Of a DNA stretch of 26,975 nt, positions 1-7,615 are shown piece after piece. Each line of letters begins with the position of its first letter. Within the stretch, counting starts at the first letter, position 1. Source of the DNA: Planctomycetia bacterium (lineage in GTDB: Bacteria > Planctomycetota > Planctomycetia > Pirellulales > UBA1268); the NCBI GenBank assembly GCA_009926295.1, contig RFPF01000010.1:1-26975 (forward strand), given 5' to 3'. Made by a program: the position numbers and the translations under genes. The notes under the pieces are model-generated. The model did not search any database. It was not told the origin of the DNA and saw only the letters and a list, made by a program, of their open reading frames with translations.

Positions 1-1191
1 ATCAAGGTGAAGACCAAGGGCCGCGGCGGCGAGCGGAGCGAGAGCCGGGCCGTGGGACCGAAGTGGAAGTTCAAGCAGTACGGCCAGTGCGGCAAGTGGG
101 TGAGCGACCTGTTTCCACACATCGCCGGACACGTGGACGACATCGCCTTCCTGCACTCGATGACGGCCGACTCGCCGATCCACGGTTCGGCGATGCTGCA
201 GATGAACTCCGGTAAGATCCAGTCGGGCGCCCCCTGCCTGGGGTCGTGGGTCAACTACGGCCTCGGCAGCGAGAATGAGAACCTCCCGGGGTTCGTCGTG
301 ATGCTCGACCCGACCGGCGGGCCGATCTCCGGCGCGAAGAACTGGTCGAGTGGCTACATGCCGGCGACCTACCAGGGCACGCTGCTGCGTTCCAAGGGCG
401 CCCCGATCCTCGATCTCGCCCCGCCAGACGACATGCCGCTGGAGGCCCAGCGGGCGATGCTCGACGCCCTCCGCGAGGCGAACTCGGCGCACCTCCTCTC
501 GCGCGGCGACAACACGGAACTCGCCGCCCGGATCGCCGCGTACGAGCTGGCGTGGAAGATGCAGGAGCACGCCCCCGAGGCGGTGGACATCGCCAGTGAA
601 ACCGAGGCCACGCAAAAACTGTACGGCCTCGACAATCCCCGCACGGCGGACTTCGGCCGCCGCTGCCTGCTCGCCCGCCGGCTCGTCGAGCGAGGCGTGC
701 GGTTCATCCAGCTCTACTCCGGCGGCGCCCACAACGACGACAACTGGGACGCCCATGGCGACCTCGTGAAGAACCACGAGTTCCACGCGGGCAACACCGA
801 CCGGCCGATCGCGGCCCTGCTCACCGACCTGAAGCGGTCGGGGCTCCTCGACAGCACGCTCGTGATCTGGGGGGGCGAATTCGGCCGGCAGCCGACGGCC
901 GAGTACGCCGAGGGCACGGGCCGCGACCACAATTCGTTCGGGTTCACGATGTGGATGGCCGGCGGCGGCATCAGGGGGGGCGTGAGCGTGGGGGAGACCG
1001 ATGAGCTCGGTGCGGCCGCGATTACGCCGGAGCACGACGGTCGCACCGGATTCCACGTGAAGAGCCTGCACGCCACGGTCCTGCACTGCCTCGGACTGGA
1101 TCCGAACAGGCTCTCCTATTTCTTCGGCGGCCTCGACCAGAAGCTCGTGGGCGTCGAGCACGTCAGCCCGATCATGGAAATCCTCGCATGA
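1..1191 (+). CDS. DUF1501 family protein (5' end outside the window)
   Basis: The reading frame is open from the first base, so the N-terminus is missing; a GTG at 7 is in frame but unlikely to be the true start. About 396 residues are present. The sequence matches the DUF1501 family (sulfatase/alkaline-phosphatase-like fold) that is very abundant in Planctomycetota and is normally about 450-490 aa with a Tat-type signal. Seen here are the family-like stretches GKWVSDLFPHIAGHVDDIAF near the start, HGSAMLQMNSG, an HNDDNWDAHGD segment in the middle and WGGEFGRQPTAE towards the C-terminus. The stop overlaps the start of the next gene (ATGA), so the two are probably co-translated. DUF1501 genes usually sit beside DUF1549/DUF1553 cytochrome-domain genes; any such partner would lie to the left of the window. 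The biochemical role is not established. Confidence 0.9.
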   Translation: MKVKTKGRGGERSESRAVGPKWKFKQYGQCGKWVSDLFPHIAGHVDDIAFLHSMTADSPIHGSAMLQMNSGKIQSGAPCLGSWVNYGLGSENENLPGFVVMLDPTGGPISGAKNWSSGYMPATYQGTLLRSKGAPILDLAPPDDMPLEAQRAMLDALREANSAHLLSRGDNTELAARIAAYELAWKMQEHAPEAVDIASETEATQKLYGLDNPRTADFGRRCLLARRLVERGVRFIQLYSGGAHNDDNWDAHGDLVKNHEFHAGNTDRPIAALLTDLKRSGLLDSTLVIWGGEFGRQPTAEYAEGTGRDHNSFGFTMWMAGGGIRGGVSVGETDELGAAAITPEHDGRTGFHVKSLHATVLHCLGLDPNRLSYFFGGLDQKLVGVEHVSPIMEILA

Positions 1192-2117
1192 GGCCGTGCA
1201 CGATCGCGTTCATGCTGCTGGTCGTGGGAGCCGAGGCACCACCGACGTCCACGCAGACGGGCCCGCCGCACCGCGTGATCGCCGCCGACTCGTCGACGAA
1301 GACGCTCGCGTCGATCGCACCGGATGGCAAGGTGGAATGGCGGCTTCCGGTGGGGGCGATCCACGACCTCCACCTCCTGCCCGACGGCCACATCCTCTAC
1401 CAGGATGGCTGGACACGGATCGTGGAACTGGATGAGCTCCGCAGGCCGGTCTGGGACTACAACGCGAAACGCAACGGCAACGCCGGCCGCACCGTCGAGG
1501 TGCACGCCTTCGAGCGGCTGCCAGACGGGACGACGATGATCGTCGAATCGGGTCCGGCCCGGATCATCGAGATTGATCGCGAGGGCAGTGTGGTGCGCGA
1601 GGTGCCGCTCACCGTGACGACTCGGTCGGCCCACTCCGACACCCGCAACGCCCACAAGACCGTCGCCGGCACCTACCTCGTCGCCCACGAGAAGGACGGC
1701 GTCGTCAGGGAGTATGACACCACGGGCAAGGTTGTCTGGGAGTTCGACGTGCCGCTCTTCGGCAAGCCGCCGAAGGGCGGCCATGGCCCGGAGGCGTTCG
1801 GCGACCAGGTCTATTCGGCCATTCGGCTCCCCGACGGCAACACACTCATCGGCACGGGCAACGGCCATTCCGTGCTCGAAGTGACGCCCGCCAAGGAGAT
1901 CGTCTGGAAGCTCGAGCAGCACGATCTCCCGGGCATCACGCTCGCCTGGGTGACGCAGGTGGAGCGACTGGCCAACGGCAATACGCGATTCGTGAACTGC
2001 CACGCCGGCCCCGACAACCCGCAGATCGTCGAGGTCACGCCGGAGAAGCAGGTCGTGTGGACGTTCAAGGACTTCACGACCTTCGGCAACTCGCTGCCGG
2101 TCGCGGTGGTGCGGTAG
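1188..2117 (+). CDS. Secreted beta-propeller protein (PQQ-like / arylsulfotransferase-like repeats)
   Basis: This 309-aa protein starts with ATG at 1188, overlapping the TGA of the DUF1501 gene by the ATGA arrangement. A short signal peptide is visible (hydrophobic TIAFMLLVVGAEA, likely cut near residue 17). The rest is a series of blade-like repeats with LPDG or LANG turns followed by VxEVTP and VVWxF strands: LHLLPDGHILY, ERLPDGTTMIV, IRLPDGNTLIG, VERLANGNTRF, and the strands VVWEFDVP, IVWKLEQ and VVWTFKDF. This is the pattern of six- or seven-bladed propellers annotated as PQQ-binding-like or arylsulfotransferase (ASST)-like. I see no clear ASST catalytic His/Arg set, so enzymatic activity is not claimed. 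It probably acts in the periplasm. The operon position suggests a link with the DUF1501 protein. Confidence 0.85.
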   Translation: MRPCTIAFMLLVVGAEAPPTSTQTGPPHRVIAADSSTKTLASIAPDGKVEWRLPVGAIHDLHLLPDGHILYQDGWTRIVELDELRRPVWDYNAKRNGNAGRTVEVHAFERLPDGTTMIVESGPARIIEIDREGSVVREVPLTVTTRSAHSDTRNAHKTVAGTYLVAHEKDGVVREYDTTGKVVWEFDVPLFGKPPKGGHGPEAFGDQVYSAIRLPDGNTLIGTGNGHSVLEVTPAKEIVWKLEQHDLPGITLAWVTQVERLANGNTRFVNCHAGPDNPQIVEVTPEKQVVWTFKDFTTFGNSLPVAVVR

Positions 2118-2132
2118 CGGATCGCCGCGCGC

Positions 2133-2163
2133 ACTCGCCCAAGCCGGCTTCGGGCTCCCCATA
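2133..2163 (+). repeat. 31-nt palindromic repeat, copy 1
   Basis: Matches 18905-18935 in the same orientation with two differences over 31 nt (g/a at position 5 and c/g at position 19). The centre is the perfect palindrome AAGCCGGCTT, flanked by CCC and CGGG arms so that an almost complete CCCAAGCCGGCTT(c)GGG stem forms; GGGCTCCCCATA follows. It begins 15 nt after the stop of the upstream + strand gene. Being intergenic, palindromic and repeated, it looks like a REP-type dispersed element, possibly with a role at transcript 3' ends; that role is inference. Confidence 0.75.
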
Positions 2164-2174
2164 TCCCGTCGCCG

Positions 2175-2424
2175 GACGTTCGCCTTCGCCCTCCAGGCTA
2201 CGGCTCACTCGGATTTGCCTGCGCTGCGCCATCCATGGCTTCGCTGGTCAAATACGCCGGCGAGCGGGACACGGCGAGCCCGAAGCCTCCCGTTTTTCCA
2301 GTTGAGGAGGATCGGGGCTGGCCATCCCCTCGAGCGGGCTGTGGGAGCGAGCGAAGCCATGGATGGCGTAAGCGAAGCGGACACGCAGAGAGCCGAGGCC
2401 GGGAGGGCCGAGGCGAACGTCAAG
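2175..2424. repeat. Long imperfect inverted repeat (arms about 72 nt)
   Basis: The left arm runs about 2175-2245 and the right arm about 2350-2424, separated by a 104-nt loop. The loop-proximal ends are a perfect 18-bp inverted repeat: gccatccatggcttcgct at 2228-2245 and its reverse complement at 2350-2367. The distal ends also match for 11 bases (gacgttcgcct against aggcgaacgtc), and the middle matches imperfectly with one gap. A transcript could fold into a long hairpin. There is no transposase and no visible target duplication, so it is either a non-autonomous repeat or a structured intergenic element. Confidence 0.7.
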
Positions 2425-2436
2425 TGAGAGGGCGTG

Positions 2437-2453
2437 GCCGGCTCCGAGCCGGC
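2437..2453. terminator. Short hairpin 3' of the P450 gene
   Basis: GCCGGCTC and GAGCCGGC form a perfect 8-bp inverted repeat around a single base, so the folded stem would lose one or two central pairs. It lies 23 nt beyond the P450 stop (transcribed leftward). No U-tract follows on either strand, so it is at best a Rho-assisted or RNA-stabilising hairpin. Confidence 0.35.
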
Positions 2454-2476
2454 ATGGCTGAGTTGATGGCGGAGCG

Positions 2477-3619
2477 TCAAGCCTGCTGCAGGCGCACGAC
2501 GAGGGATTCGTAGCCGAGGGGCCGGTCGTAGGCCGTCGTGTGCTCGACGCGTTCGACCTTCGAGACGAGGTCGATCCTCGCAACGCGGGCGCAGAGGCGG
2601 GCGAGCAGCGTCCGCATCACGGTGCGGGCGTGGGCGGCGCCGAGGCAGAGGTGGGCGCCGAAGCCGAAGGCGACATGCGGATTCGGCCGGCGATCGAGAT
2701 GCACCTCGTCGGCAGCCGGAAAGACCGTCTCGTCGAGGTTCGCCGACGCCCAGCAGAGGCTCGCGCGATCGCCCGCTTTCACGGACAGTCCGTGCACGTC
2801 GGTGTCCACCGGGCAGACGCGGCCGATGTGCGTGAGCGGCATGTAGACACGGAAGAACTCCTCGCTCGCGAGCACGATCCGGTCGGGGTCGGCCCGGAGG
2901 AAGTCGAACGCCTCGGAATGCTCGGCGAAGTAGCCGATCGCACACGCCACGCTGTAGATCATCGTGTCGCGGCCGCCGGCGAACATCAGGTTCGCGAAGC
3001 CGAGCTGCTCGGCCCGGGTGAGCGGCCTGCCGCGGAACGTCGCCCGCGCGAGGACGGAATAAAAGTCGTCGCCAGGAGTCACGGATGCTTTGTCGAACTG
3101 TTCGTTGAGATAGTGTTCGAGATCCTGGCCTTTTTCCGCGCCGTTCTCCCCGTGATGGAACACGTGGACACCCCAGCCGATGAATCGCTCGGCCTCCGCC
3201 TCGTCGACACCGAGCAGCACCGTGAGCGCTCGCGATTGGAGCGGAAGCGCGAATTCGCCGACGGCCTCGATCGCATCGCGTCCGAGCGCGTCGTCGAGCA
3301 GGCGATCGACGATCGCCTCGACGCGGCCGACGAAGGCCGGCTGCCTGGCCCGCAGAAAGAATGGCTCGACGAGGTCGCGATAGTCGGTGTGGAGGGGCGG
3401 ATCGGTCTCGATCGGCAGCTGCCGCACGCTCCGCAGATGCTCCTCGGAGGGGATCGGCACGCGGTACGGCGCGTCGGAACTGAACGTGCGCCAGTCCTTG
3501 GCCGCCTTCCGCACGTCCTCGTGGCGGAGGATCATCGGGATCGTCTCCCGGTCGGTCGGCAGGCCGAGCACGCCGCGGGCGCGGCGGGCATCGCGAAACG
3601 GGTCGGGCAGACGATCCAT
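2477..3619 (-). CDS. Cytochrome P450
   Basis: This 380-aa soluble bacterial-type P450 monooxygenase starts with ATG at 3619. All signature elements are visible: the C-helix DPPLHTDYR (73-81), the I-helix oxygen-activation motif GGRDT (215-219), the K-helix ExxR (E254-R257) and the heme-binding loop FGFGAHLCLG (318-327) with Cys325 as the thiolate ligand. The length is slightly short for class I CYPs (about 400 aa) but no core part is missing. No N-terminal membrane anchor is present, so it should be cytosolic. No ferredoxin or ferredoxin reductase gene lies nearby, so its redox partner must be encoded elsewhere, and the substrate cannot be predicted. It is transcribed alone, divergently from the leucine-rich-repeat gene at 3691 and convergently with the propeller gene. 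Confidence 0.95.
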   Translation of the reverse strand: MDRLPDPFRDARRARGVLGLPTDRETIPMILRHEDVRKAAKDWRTFSSDAPYRVPIPSEEHLRSVRQLPIETDPPLHTDYRDLVEPFFLRARQPAFVGRVEAIVDRLLDDALGRDAIEAVGEFALPLQSRALTVLLGVDEAEAERFIGWGVHVFHHGENGAEKGQDLEHYLNEQFDKASVTPGDDFYSVLARATFRGRPLTRAEQLGFANLMFAGGRDTMIYSVACAIGYFAEHSEAFDFLRADPDRIVLASEEFFRVYMPLTHIGRVCPVDTDVHGLSVKAGDRASLCWASANLDETVFPAADEVHLDRRPNPHVAFGFGAHLCLGAAHARTVMRTLLARLCARVARIDLVSKVERVEHTTAYDRPLGYESLVVRLQQA

Positions 3620-3690
3620 CGGAGGAGTGCGTTCGGTACGATGGTCCAGGTTTCAAGGCATACAGTACTCGCGCGAAAAGATGACGTCAG

Positions 3691-4434
3691 GTGGGACGTG
3701 ATTCCAGCCGTGCATCCACGGCGACTGTCTTAGGATGCGTCCTGTTCGGCGTCGGCTGCCATGGCGTGGTCGGCTGCGGTCGGCCCTCAGCCGGGCATCG
3801 TGAGCCCAGGGGGCTCGGCGGCGTTCCCGATATCGGCCAACAGATCGCCGCCATATGCGAAGGGACATCCTTCCGAATCGTCGCGCAGCAGCCGCTCACG
3901 GATGGCGAGTGGGAGTCGCTGCGGGGGCTCGGTGGCCTGCGCGAGCTCGTGGTCGAACGGGGTGTCGCCACCGACAGCCGGGCGGATATTCTCGCCACGC
4001 TTCCCGATCTCGAGCGGCTCGTGCTCCGTGAGTCGCCGCTCGGCGATGTGGGATTCGGGCGGCTCGCTGCCTGCGTGAAACTTCGGGATCTCAACGTGCC
4101 CCGTGCGGCGTGCACGGCGGCCGGCATTCGTGCCCTCGCGGGCCTCGAGCATCTGCGGAGTCTGCGCATCGGAAGCGACCGGCTCGCGGGAGCGGAGGCC
4201 TGCGCGGCCGTGGCCGCACTGCCGCACCTGAGGACCCTGCACCTCGTCGACGTGCCGATCGGCGACGAGGGGCTGCGGGCTCTCATATCGTGCGCGGGGC
4301 TCTGGACGTTGTATCTCGACGGGGCCGGGGTGTCGGACGGCGCCTGGACGGAGTATTTTGGAGCCCGTCCGCACGTGCACGTGCATGTCGATCAGGCCCA
4401 CCACGACCGCGACCCGGCCCGCGGCCACGACTGA
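3691..4434 (+). CDS. Leucine-rich-repeat protein, probable lipoprotein
   Basis: This 247-aa product starts with GTG at 3691, the first start in this frame. The N-terminus has an Arg-containing n-region, a hydrophobic stretch and VVGC at 26-29, which fits a lipobox with Cys29 as the lipidated residue; Cys16 and Cys23 fit less well. From about residue 85 to 225 there are four or five leucine-rich repeats of about 24 residues, for example LPDLERLVLRESPLGDVGF, LEHLRSLRIGSDRLAG, LPHLRTLHLVDVPIGDEGL and LWTLYLDGAGVSDGA. The pattern is close to the repeats of many planctomycete LRR proteins. The C-terminus is His/Asp-rich. It is followed after 14 nt by the DUF3500 gene, so the two probably form an operon. 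The role is unknown; LRRs normally bind proteins. Confidence 0.75.
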   Translation: MGRDSSRASTATVLGCVLFGVGCHGVVGCGRPSAGHREPRGLGGVPDIGQQIAAICEGTSFRIVAQQPLTDGEWESLRGLGGLRELVVERGVATDSRADILATLPDLERLVLRESPLGDVGFGRLAACVKLRDLNVPRAACTAAGIRALAGLEHLRSLRIGSDRLAGAEACAAVAALPHLRTLHLVDVPIGDEGLRALISCAGLWTLYLDGAGVSDGAWTEYFGARPHVHVHVDQAHHDRDPARGHD

Positions 4435-4448
4435 CCAGGAAGGATGTC

Positions 4449-5525
4449 ATGAGGCCCGATCACCGTGGCACCCGCCGGATCCTTGCGGGCCTCGTGGGAA
4501 CCCTTGGCGTGATCGTGGGGCTCGCCGCCCGCGCGGCGATCGAGGCCATCATGGTCGTGCCGGTCGCCGAGGCGGCGGAGCGGTGGATCGCCACGCTCGA
4601 CCCGGCACGAAAAGCCCGAGGCGTACGGCCCTTCGCCGACGCCTCGCGGACCGATTGGCACTTCGTGCCGAAGCCCGAGCGCAAGGGCGTGCAGCTCCGC
4701 GACATGACGCCCGTGCAGGAACGGGCAGCCCTCGATCTCCTGCAGGTCGTGCTCTCCGAAGCGGGCTACGGCAAGGCCCGCACGATCATGAGCCTCGATG
4801 AGATCATCAAGCGGCTCGAGGGGAGCCGGGCGAAGAACATCCGCGATCCAAAGCGGTATTTCTTCACCATCTTCGGCATGCCGGCCGAGTCCGGCACCTG
4901 GGGCCTGTCGGTCGAGGGGCATCACCTGTCGTTCAACGTCACGGTGCGCGACGGTGTCGTCGTCGATTCGACGCCTCAGTTCATGGGGGCAAACCCGGCC
5001 GAGGTGAGGACATCTTTTCCCGGGCTGGCGGAGGGCGGGGAACGGGTGCTCGGGGCGGAGGAGACGGTCGCGTTCGACCTCGTGAGGTCGCTCGACGACG
5101 GGCAGCGCGCGAAGGCCGTGATCGCAGCGGAGGCGCCGCGCGAGATCCGCGCGGCGGGCAAGCCGCAGCCGCCGCATGAGCCTGCCGAAGGGATCGCGTG
5201 GCAGGATCTCGCGTCCGACCAACAGAAGACGCTTCGCGAACTCGTGGAAACCTACTGCGCGGTCATGCGGGCCGACGTCGCTGCAGCACGGCTCGCGGCG
5301 ATCGAGGCGGCAGATGGTGGCTGGGATGCCATCCGCTTCGCCTGGCTCGGCCCGCTCGAGCCGGGCATCGGCCACGCCTACCGGATCGCGGGCCCGACGT
5401 TCGTCGTCGAGTTCGTCAACAACCAGCCCGATGCCGAGGGGAATCCCGCCAACCATGTGCACTGCGTGTGGCGCGACATGACCGGCGACTTCGACCTGCC
5501 GCCCGTGTCAGAGCGCGAGCCGTAG
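4449..5525 (+). CDS. DUF3500 domain-containing protein
   Basis: This 358-aa protein starts with ATG at 4449, preceded by a good ribosome site (AGGAAGG, about 6 nt upstream). A longer open frame extends upstream but overlaps the LRR gene and lacks such a site. The first 45 residues contain a hydrophobic segment (about 11-40), so the protein is probably exported or anchored. Family-like elements are YFFTIFG (137-143), WGLSVEGHHLS (151-161), FMGANPAEV (178-186) and a C-terminal ANHVHCVWRDMTGDF. This is the arrangement of DUF3500 proteins, whose function is unknown. The conserved His residues of GHH and NHVH could bind metal; that is speculation. Its 3' end overlaps the convergent gene by 18 bp. 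Confidence 0.88.
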   Translation: MRPDHRGTRRILAGLVGTLGVIVGLAARAAIEAIMVVPVAEAAERWIATLDPARKARGVRPFADASRTDWHFVPKPERKGVQLRDMTPVQERAALDLLQVVLSEAGYGKARTIMSLDEIIKRLEGSRAKNIRDPKRYFFTIFGMPAESGTWGLSVEGHHLSFNVTVRDGVVVDSTPQFMGANPAEVRTSFPGLAEGGERVLGAEETVAFDLVRSLDDGQRAKAVIAAEAPREIRAAGKPQPPHEPAEGIAWQDLASDQQKTLRELVETYCAVMRADVAAARLAAIEAADGGWDAIRFAWLGPLEPGIGHAYRIAGPTFVVEFVNNQPDAEGNPANHVHCVWRDMTGDFDLPPVSEREP

Positions 5526-7157
5526 GCCGATGTCGTCGTTGTCCGGCTGCCGCTCGGCGTCCGGGGCCGGCGGGCCGCCGTCGTCCTCGCCGTCGGGTCC
5601 GACGGACCAGACGACCAGCGCGCCGTCGGTGCGCTTCGCCAGGAGCGGGCTGCCGTCGATGAATGGATCCCGGGGCAGGGCTGCGAGGCTCTTCGGCACG
5701 AGAGCCTCGATCGAACCCGGGATCGCCCCGCCCGTGAGCCGTGCTCGGGTCGCGGCGACGAGCACCTCGGCGGCGCCGTGCAGCGCCCGCCCACGTGACT
5801 CGCTTTTCAGGACGCTCGACAGGGCGGGTGCGAGCATCGAGGCGAACAGGCCCTTCCGGCGTTGCTGAAGGTCCTCGTCGATTTCGGCGACCTGTTTGGC
5901 CACGTCGGTGAACGGCTTGGGCGGAACGTTGCCCGCCTCGATCTGCTGGTAGCGGCCCATGATCTCCCGGTAGCCGACGATGTCAGCGGGCAGCAAAAAG
6001 CAGCGGTAGAGGAGGGAGATCGGCACGTCGAAGGCCCAGCCCTGCGACGGCTGTCCCTCGAGCGATCGCAGCACGCTCAGCGGTGACATTCCTGCCGCGC
6101 TGTCGGAGAGATCGGCCGCCGTGGCCAGTCCGAACGCCTCCTCGCCGAGAAAATGCCTTCGGTATGAGTGCGCCGTGTCGAGCATGTCGCGGAAGGCCGG
6201 TTCGTCGAGCAGCGGCAGGTTCTGTTTCTGCAGGGTTGGCAGCACCGCGGCGAGCGTCTCGATGGCGACGGCGTCGATTGCCTGCCCCACGAGGCCGCAG
6301 ATGAGAATCGGCTCCCCGGCGGCGTGAACACCGATGTGGTGAATCCGCACGATGTCGCGCAGGGCCGCGGCTGCGTCGCCATCCGCCGCCTCGCGGCGCG
6401 CGGCGAGTGCGAGCAGCCGGCTCGCCTGTCGCAACGGCTGAATCTCGGGCAGGAGCGTCGATATCGAAGGCCGAGTCCAGTCGCGCACGAACCGGCAGCC
6501 GGTCCTGTCGGCCGCGCGGCGCACGAGATCGAGCGTGGCGGCGTGGCGGGAGAGGATCTCCGCGACCGCGGGCGCACCGATCTCGGCCGTGACGGGCTTT
6601 TCCAGCGGTGAGCCGGCGGCCGGGAACTCCTCGTCGGACTCGATCGCGGCGAATGCCCGAAGGTAAAGCGGCGCCGCATCGTCGTCGGGGGCGGGCACCG
6701 GCGGCAGGTTCGCCTGCATGAGCTGCCCCGCCTCGACCCGCATCGCCCGCCCCTCGGCTGCGACGGCGTTGTCGATGAACAGCAGCGTGCCGAACGCCAC
6801 CGCCTTCGCCATCACGAACATCGCCGCGAGGCCCACGACCGGCCAGGCCGCGGCGATGAATCCACCTGCGCCGCTCCGCGTCATTCCGGCCCTCCGAATC
6901 CACGCTCCGCCGATGACGGCGGAGAGGAACGTGAACAGCGTGGCCGCGAACCAGTTGACAGCCAGTTTCATGTTGAAGGCGAGCATGCCCGTGAGTCCCA
7001 CCCACGGCGCGAGGGCGAGCGGTGGTACGACGACGGCCACGGCCGCGAGGAGCCGGCGCAGCCAGGCCCGCTCGGTGCGGGCGGCCGCAGCGATGAACGC
7101 GGCCGACCAGAGCAGGCAGGCCGCGATCGCAGCCAGGAAAAACATGAGGTGTCCCAT
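5508..7157 (-). CDS. Four-TM membrane protein with pseudopilin-like C-terminal tail
   Basis: This 549-aa product starts with ATG at 7157. The start is supported by AGGAG about 9 nt upstream and by sharing its A with the TGA of the preceding gene (TGATG). Four hydrophobic helices lie at about 3-26, 36-60, 65-87 and 98-125. A long soluble, mostly alpha-helical domain follows (about 135-490). The last ~50 residues contain LPRDPFIDGSPL, WSVGPDGEDDGG and a terminal DNDDIGLRL. This resembles the calcium-binding C-terminal region of GspG-type pseudopilins (DPWG...SyGaDG..GG...DI), a tail seen on several planctomycete hypothetical proteins. I do not recognise the large middle domain. It is the last gene of the sigma operon, so it may be the effector or sensor of that system (inference). 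Confidence 0.8.
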   Translation of the reverse strand: MGHLMFFLAAIAACLLWSAAFIAAAARTERAWLRRLLAAVAVVVPPLALAPWVGLTGMLAFNMKLAVNWFAATLFTFLSAVIGGAWIRRAGMTRSGAGGFIAAAWPVVGLAAMFVMAKAVAFGTLLFIDNAVAAEGRAMRVEAGQLMQANLPPVPAPDDDAAPLYLRAFAAIESDEEFPAAGSPLEKPVTAEIGAPAVAEILSRHAATLDLVRRAADRTGCRFVRDWTRPSISTLLPEIQPLRQASRLLALAARREAADGDAAAALRDIVRIHHIGVHAAGEPILICGLVGQAIDAVAIETLAAVLPTLQKQNLPLLDEPAFRDMLDTAHSYRRHFLGEEAFGLATAADLSDSAAGMSPLSVLRSLEGQPSQGWAFDVPISLLYRCFLLPADIVGYREIMGRYQQIEAGNVPPKPFTDVAKQVAEIDEDLQQRRKGLFASMLAPALSSVLKSESRGRALHGAAEVLVAATRARLTGGAIPGSIEALVPKSLAALPRDPFIDGSPLLAKRTDGALVVWSVGPDGEDDGGPPAPDAERQPDNDDIGLRLAL

Positions 7158-7615
7158 CAGAACGTCTCCTGAAGAAGATGGCGTCCGTCCAGCACTCGCA
7201 GCGTGTCGGGGCATGTGGGGGCCTCGTGCGGCCGTGACGATCGCACGGCGGGACTGGCGCGGTGGCGCTCGGCCACGAGTGGCCCGAGCGCGGCGTCGCC
7301 CACGCCCGCGATCCGGGCACGTGCATCGAGCGTGAGGGGCGCGGCCGGCTCGGCCACCGCAGCGATCGACAGTGCCACGGCTGCGACGATCGTGGCGAGC
7401 ACCGACGCCAATGCGGTGCCGGCCAACGCATCCGGAGATACCGGGAGCCCCGGGTGTCGAGGCAACCTGGGGCGAGCGGCCGGCACGTCCTCGCGGAGCA
7501 CGTCGTCGATGGCTGAGACCACGCGGCGTCGAAGGGAAGGGGATGCCTTCGGGAGCGACGCCTGTTCCAGGCGCCGCTCGAGCGCGGCGAGTTGGTGATC
7601 GGGTCGTTCGGTCAT
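7157..7615 (-). CDS. Small single-pass membrane protein, candidate anti-sigma factor
   Basis: This 152-aa product starts with ATG at 7615, overlapping the sigma factor stop (ATGA), and ends in a TGATG overlap with the next gene. A much longer open frame continues upstream, antisense to the sulfite reductase gene, but only the coupled ATG is credible. Residues 1-50 form a charged cytoplasmic-type segment (AALERRLEQASLPKASPSLR), 63-88 are a single transmembrane helix, and about 65 residues follow on the far side. Position and topology match ECF anti-sigma factors. However, the zinc-binding HxxxCxxC motif of ZAS-type anti-sigmas is absent and the N-terminal part is very short. The assignment rests on context only. 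Confidence 0.7.
   Translation of the reverse strand: MTERPDHQLAALERRLEQASLPKASPSLRRRVVSAIDDVLREDVPAARPRLPRHPGLPVSPDALAGTALASVLATIVAAVALSIAAVAEPAAPLTLDARARIAGVGDAALGPLVAERHRASPAVRSSRPHEAPTCPDTLRVLDGRHLLQETF

Larger units (their letters stand above)
2118..2476. other. Gene-free region between convergent genes, rich in inverted repeats
   Basis: This 359-nt stretch separates the + strand propeller gene from the - strand P450 gene. Short open frames cross it but none has a credible start, ribosome site or recognisable product. It holds a 31-nt palindromic repeat (2133-2163) with a second copy elsewhere in the window, a long imperfect inverted repeat (2175-2424) and a short perfect hairpin (2437-2453). 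No T-tract of the intrinsic-terminator type follows any of these. Confidence 0.8.

Noticed and set aside
2286..2300. Poly-T stretch (gtttttcc) as an intrinsic terminator
   Set aside because: It lies within the loop of the inverted repeat and no GC-rich stem directly precedes it on the strand that would need it.
2235..2513. Possible small + strand protein across the repeat region
   Set aside because: No ribosome site, composition typical of a random frame, and it crosses both arms of the inverted repeat and the end of the P450 gene.
2205..3656. 483-codon - strand frame overlapping the P450
   Set aside because: Arg/Pro-rich shadow in another frame; the P450 frame carries every family motif.
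4110..4448. Upstream extension of the DUF3500 protein
   Set aside because: The extension overlaps the LRR gene in another frame and is Arg-rich; the ATG at 4449 has a good ribosome site and gives a hydrophobic N-terminus.
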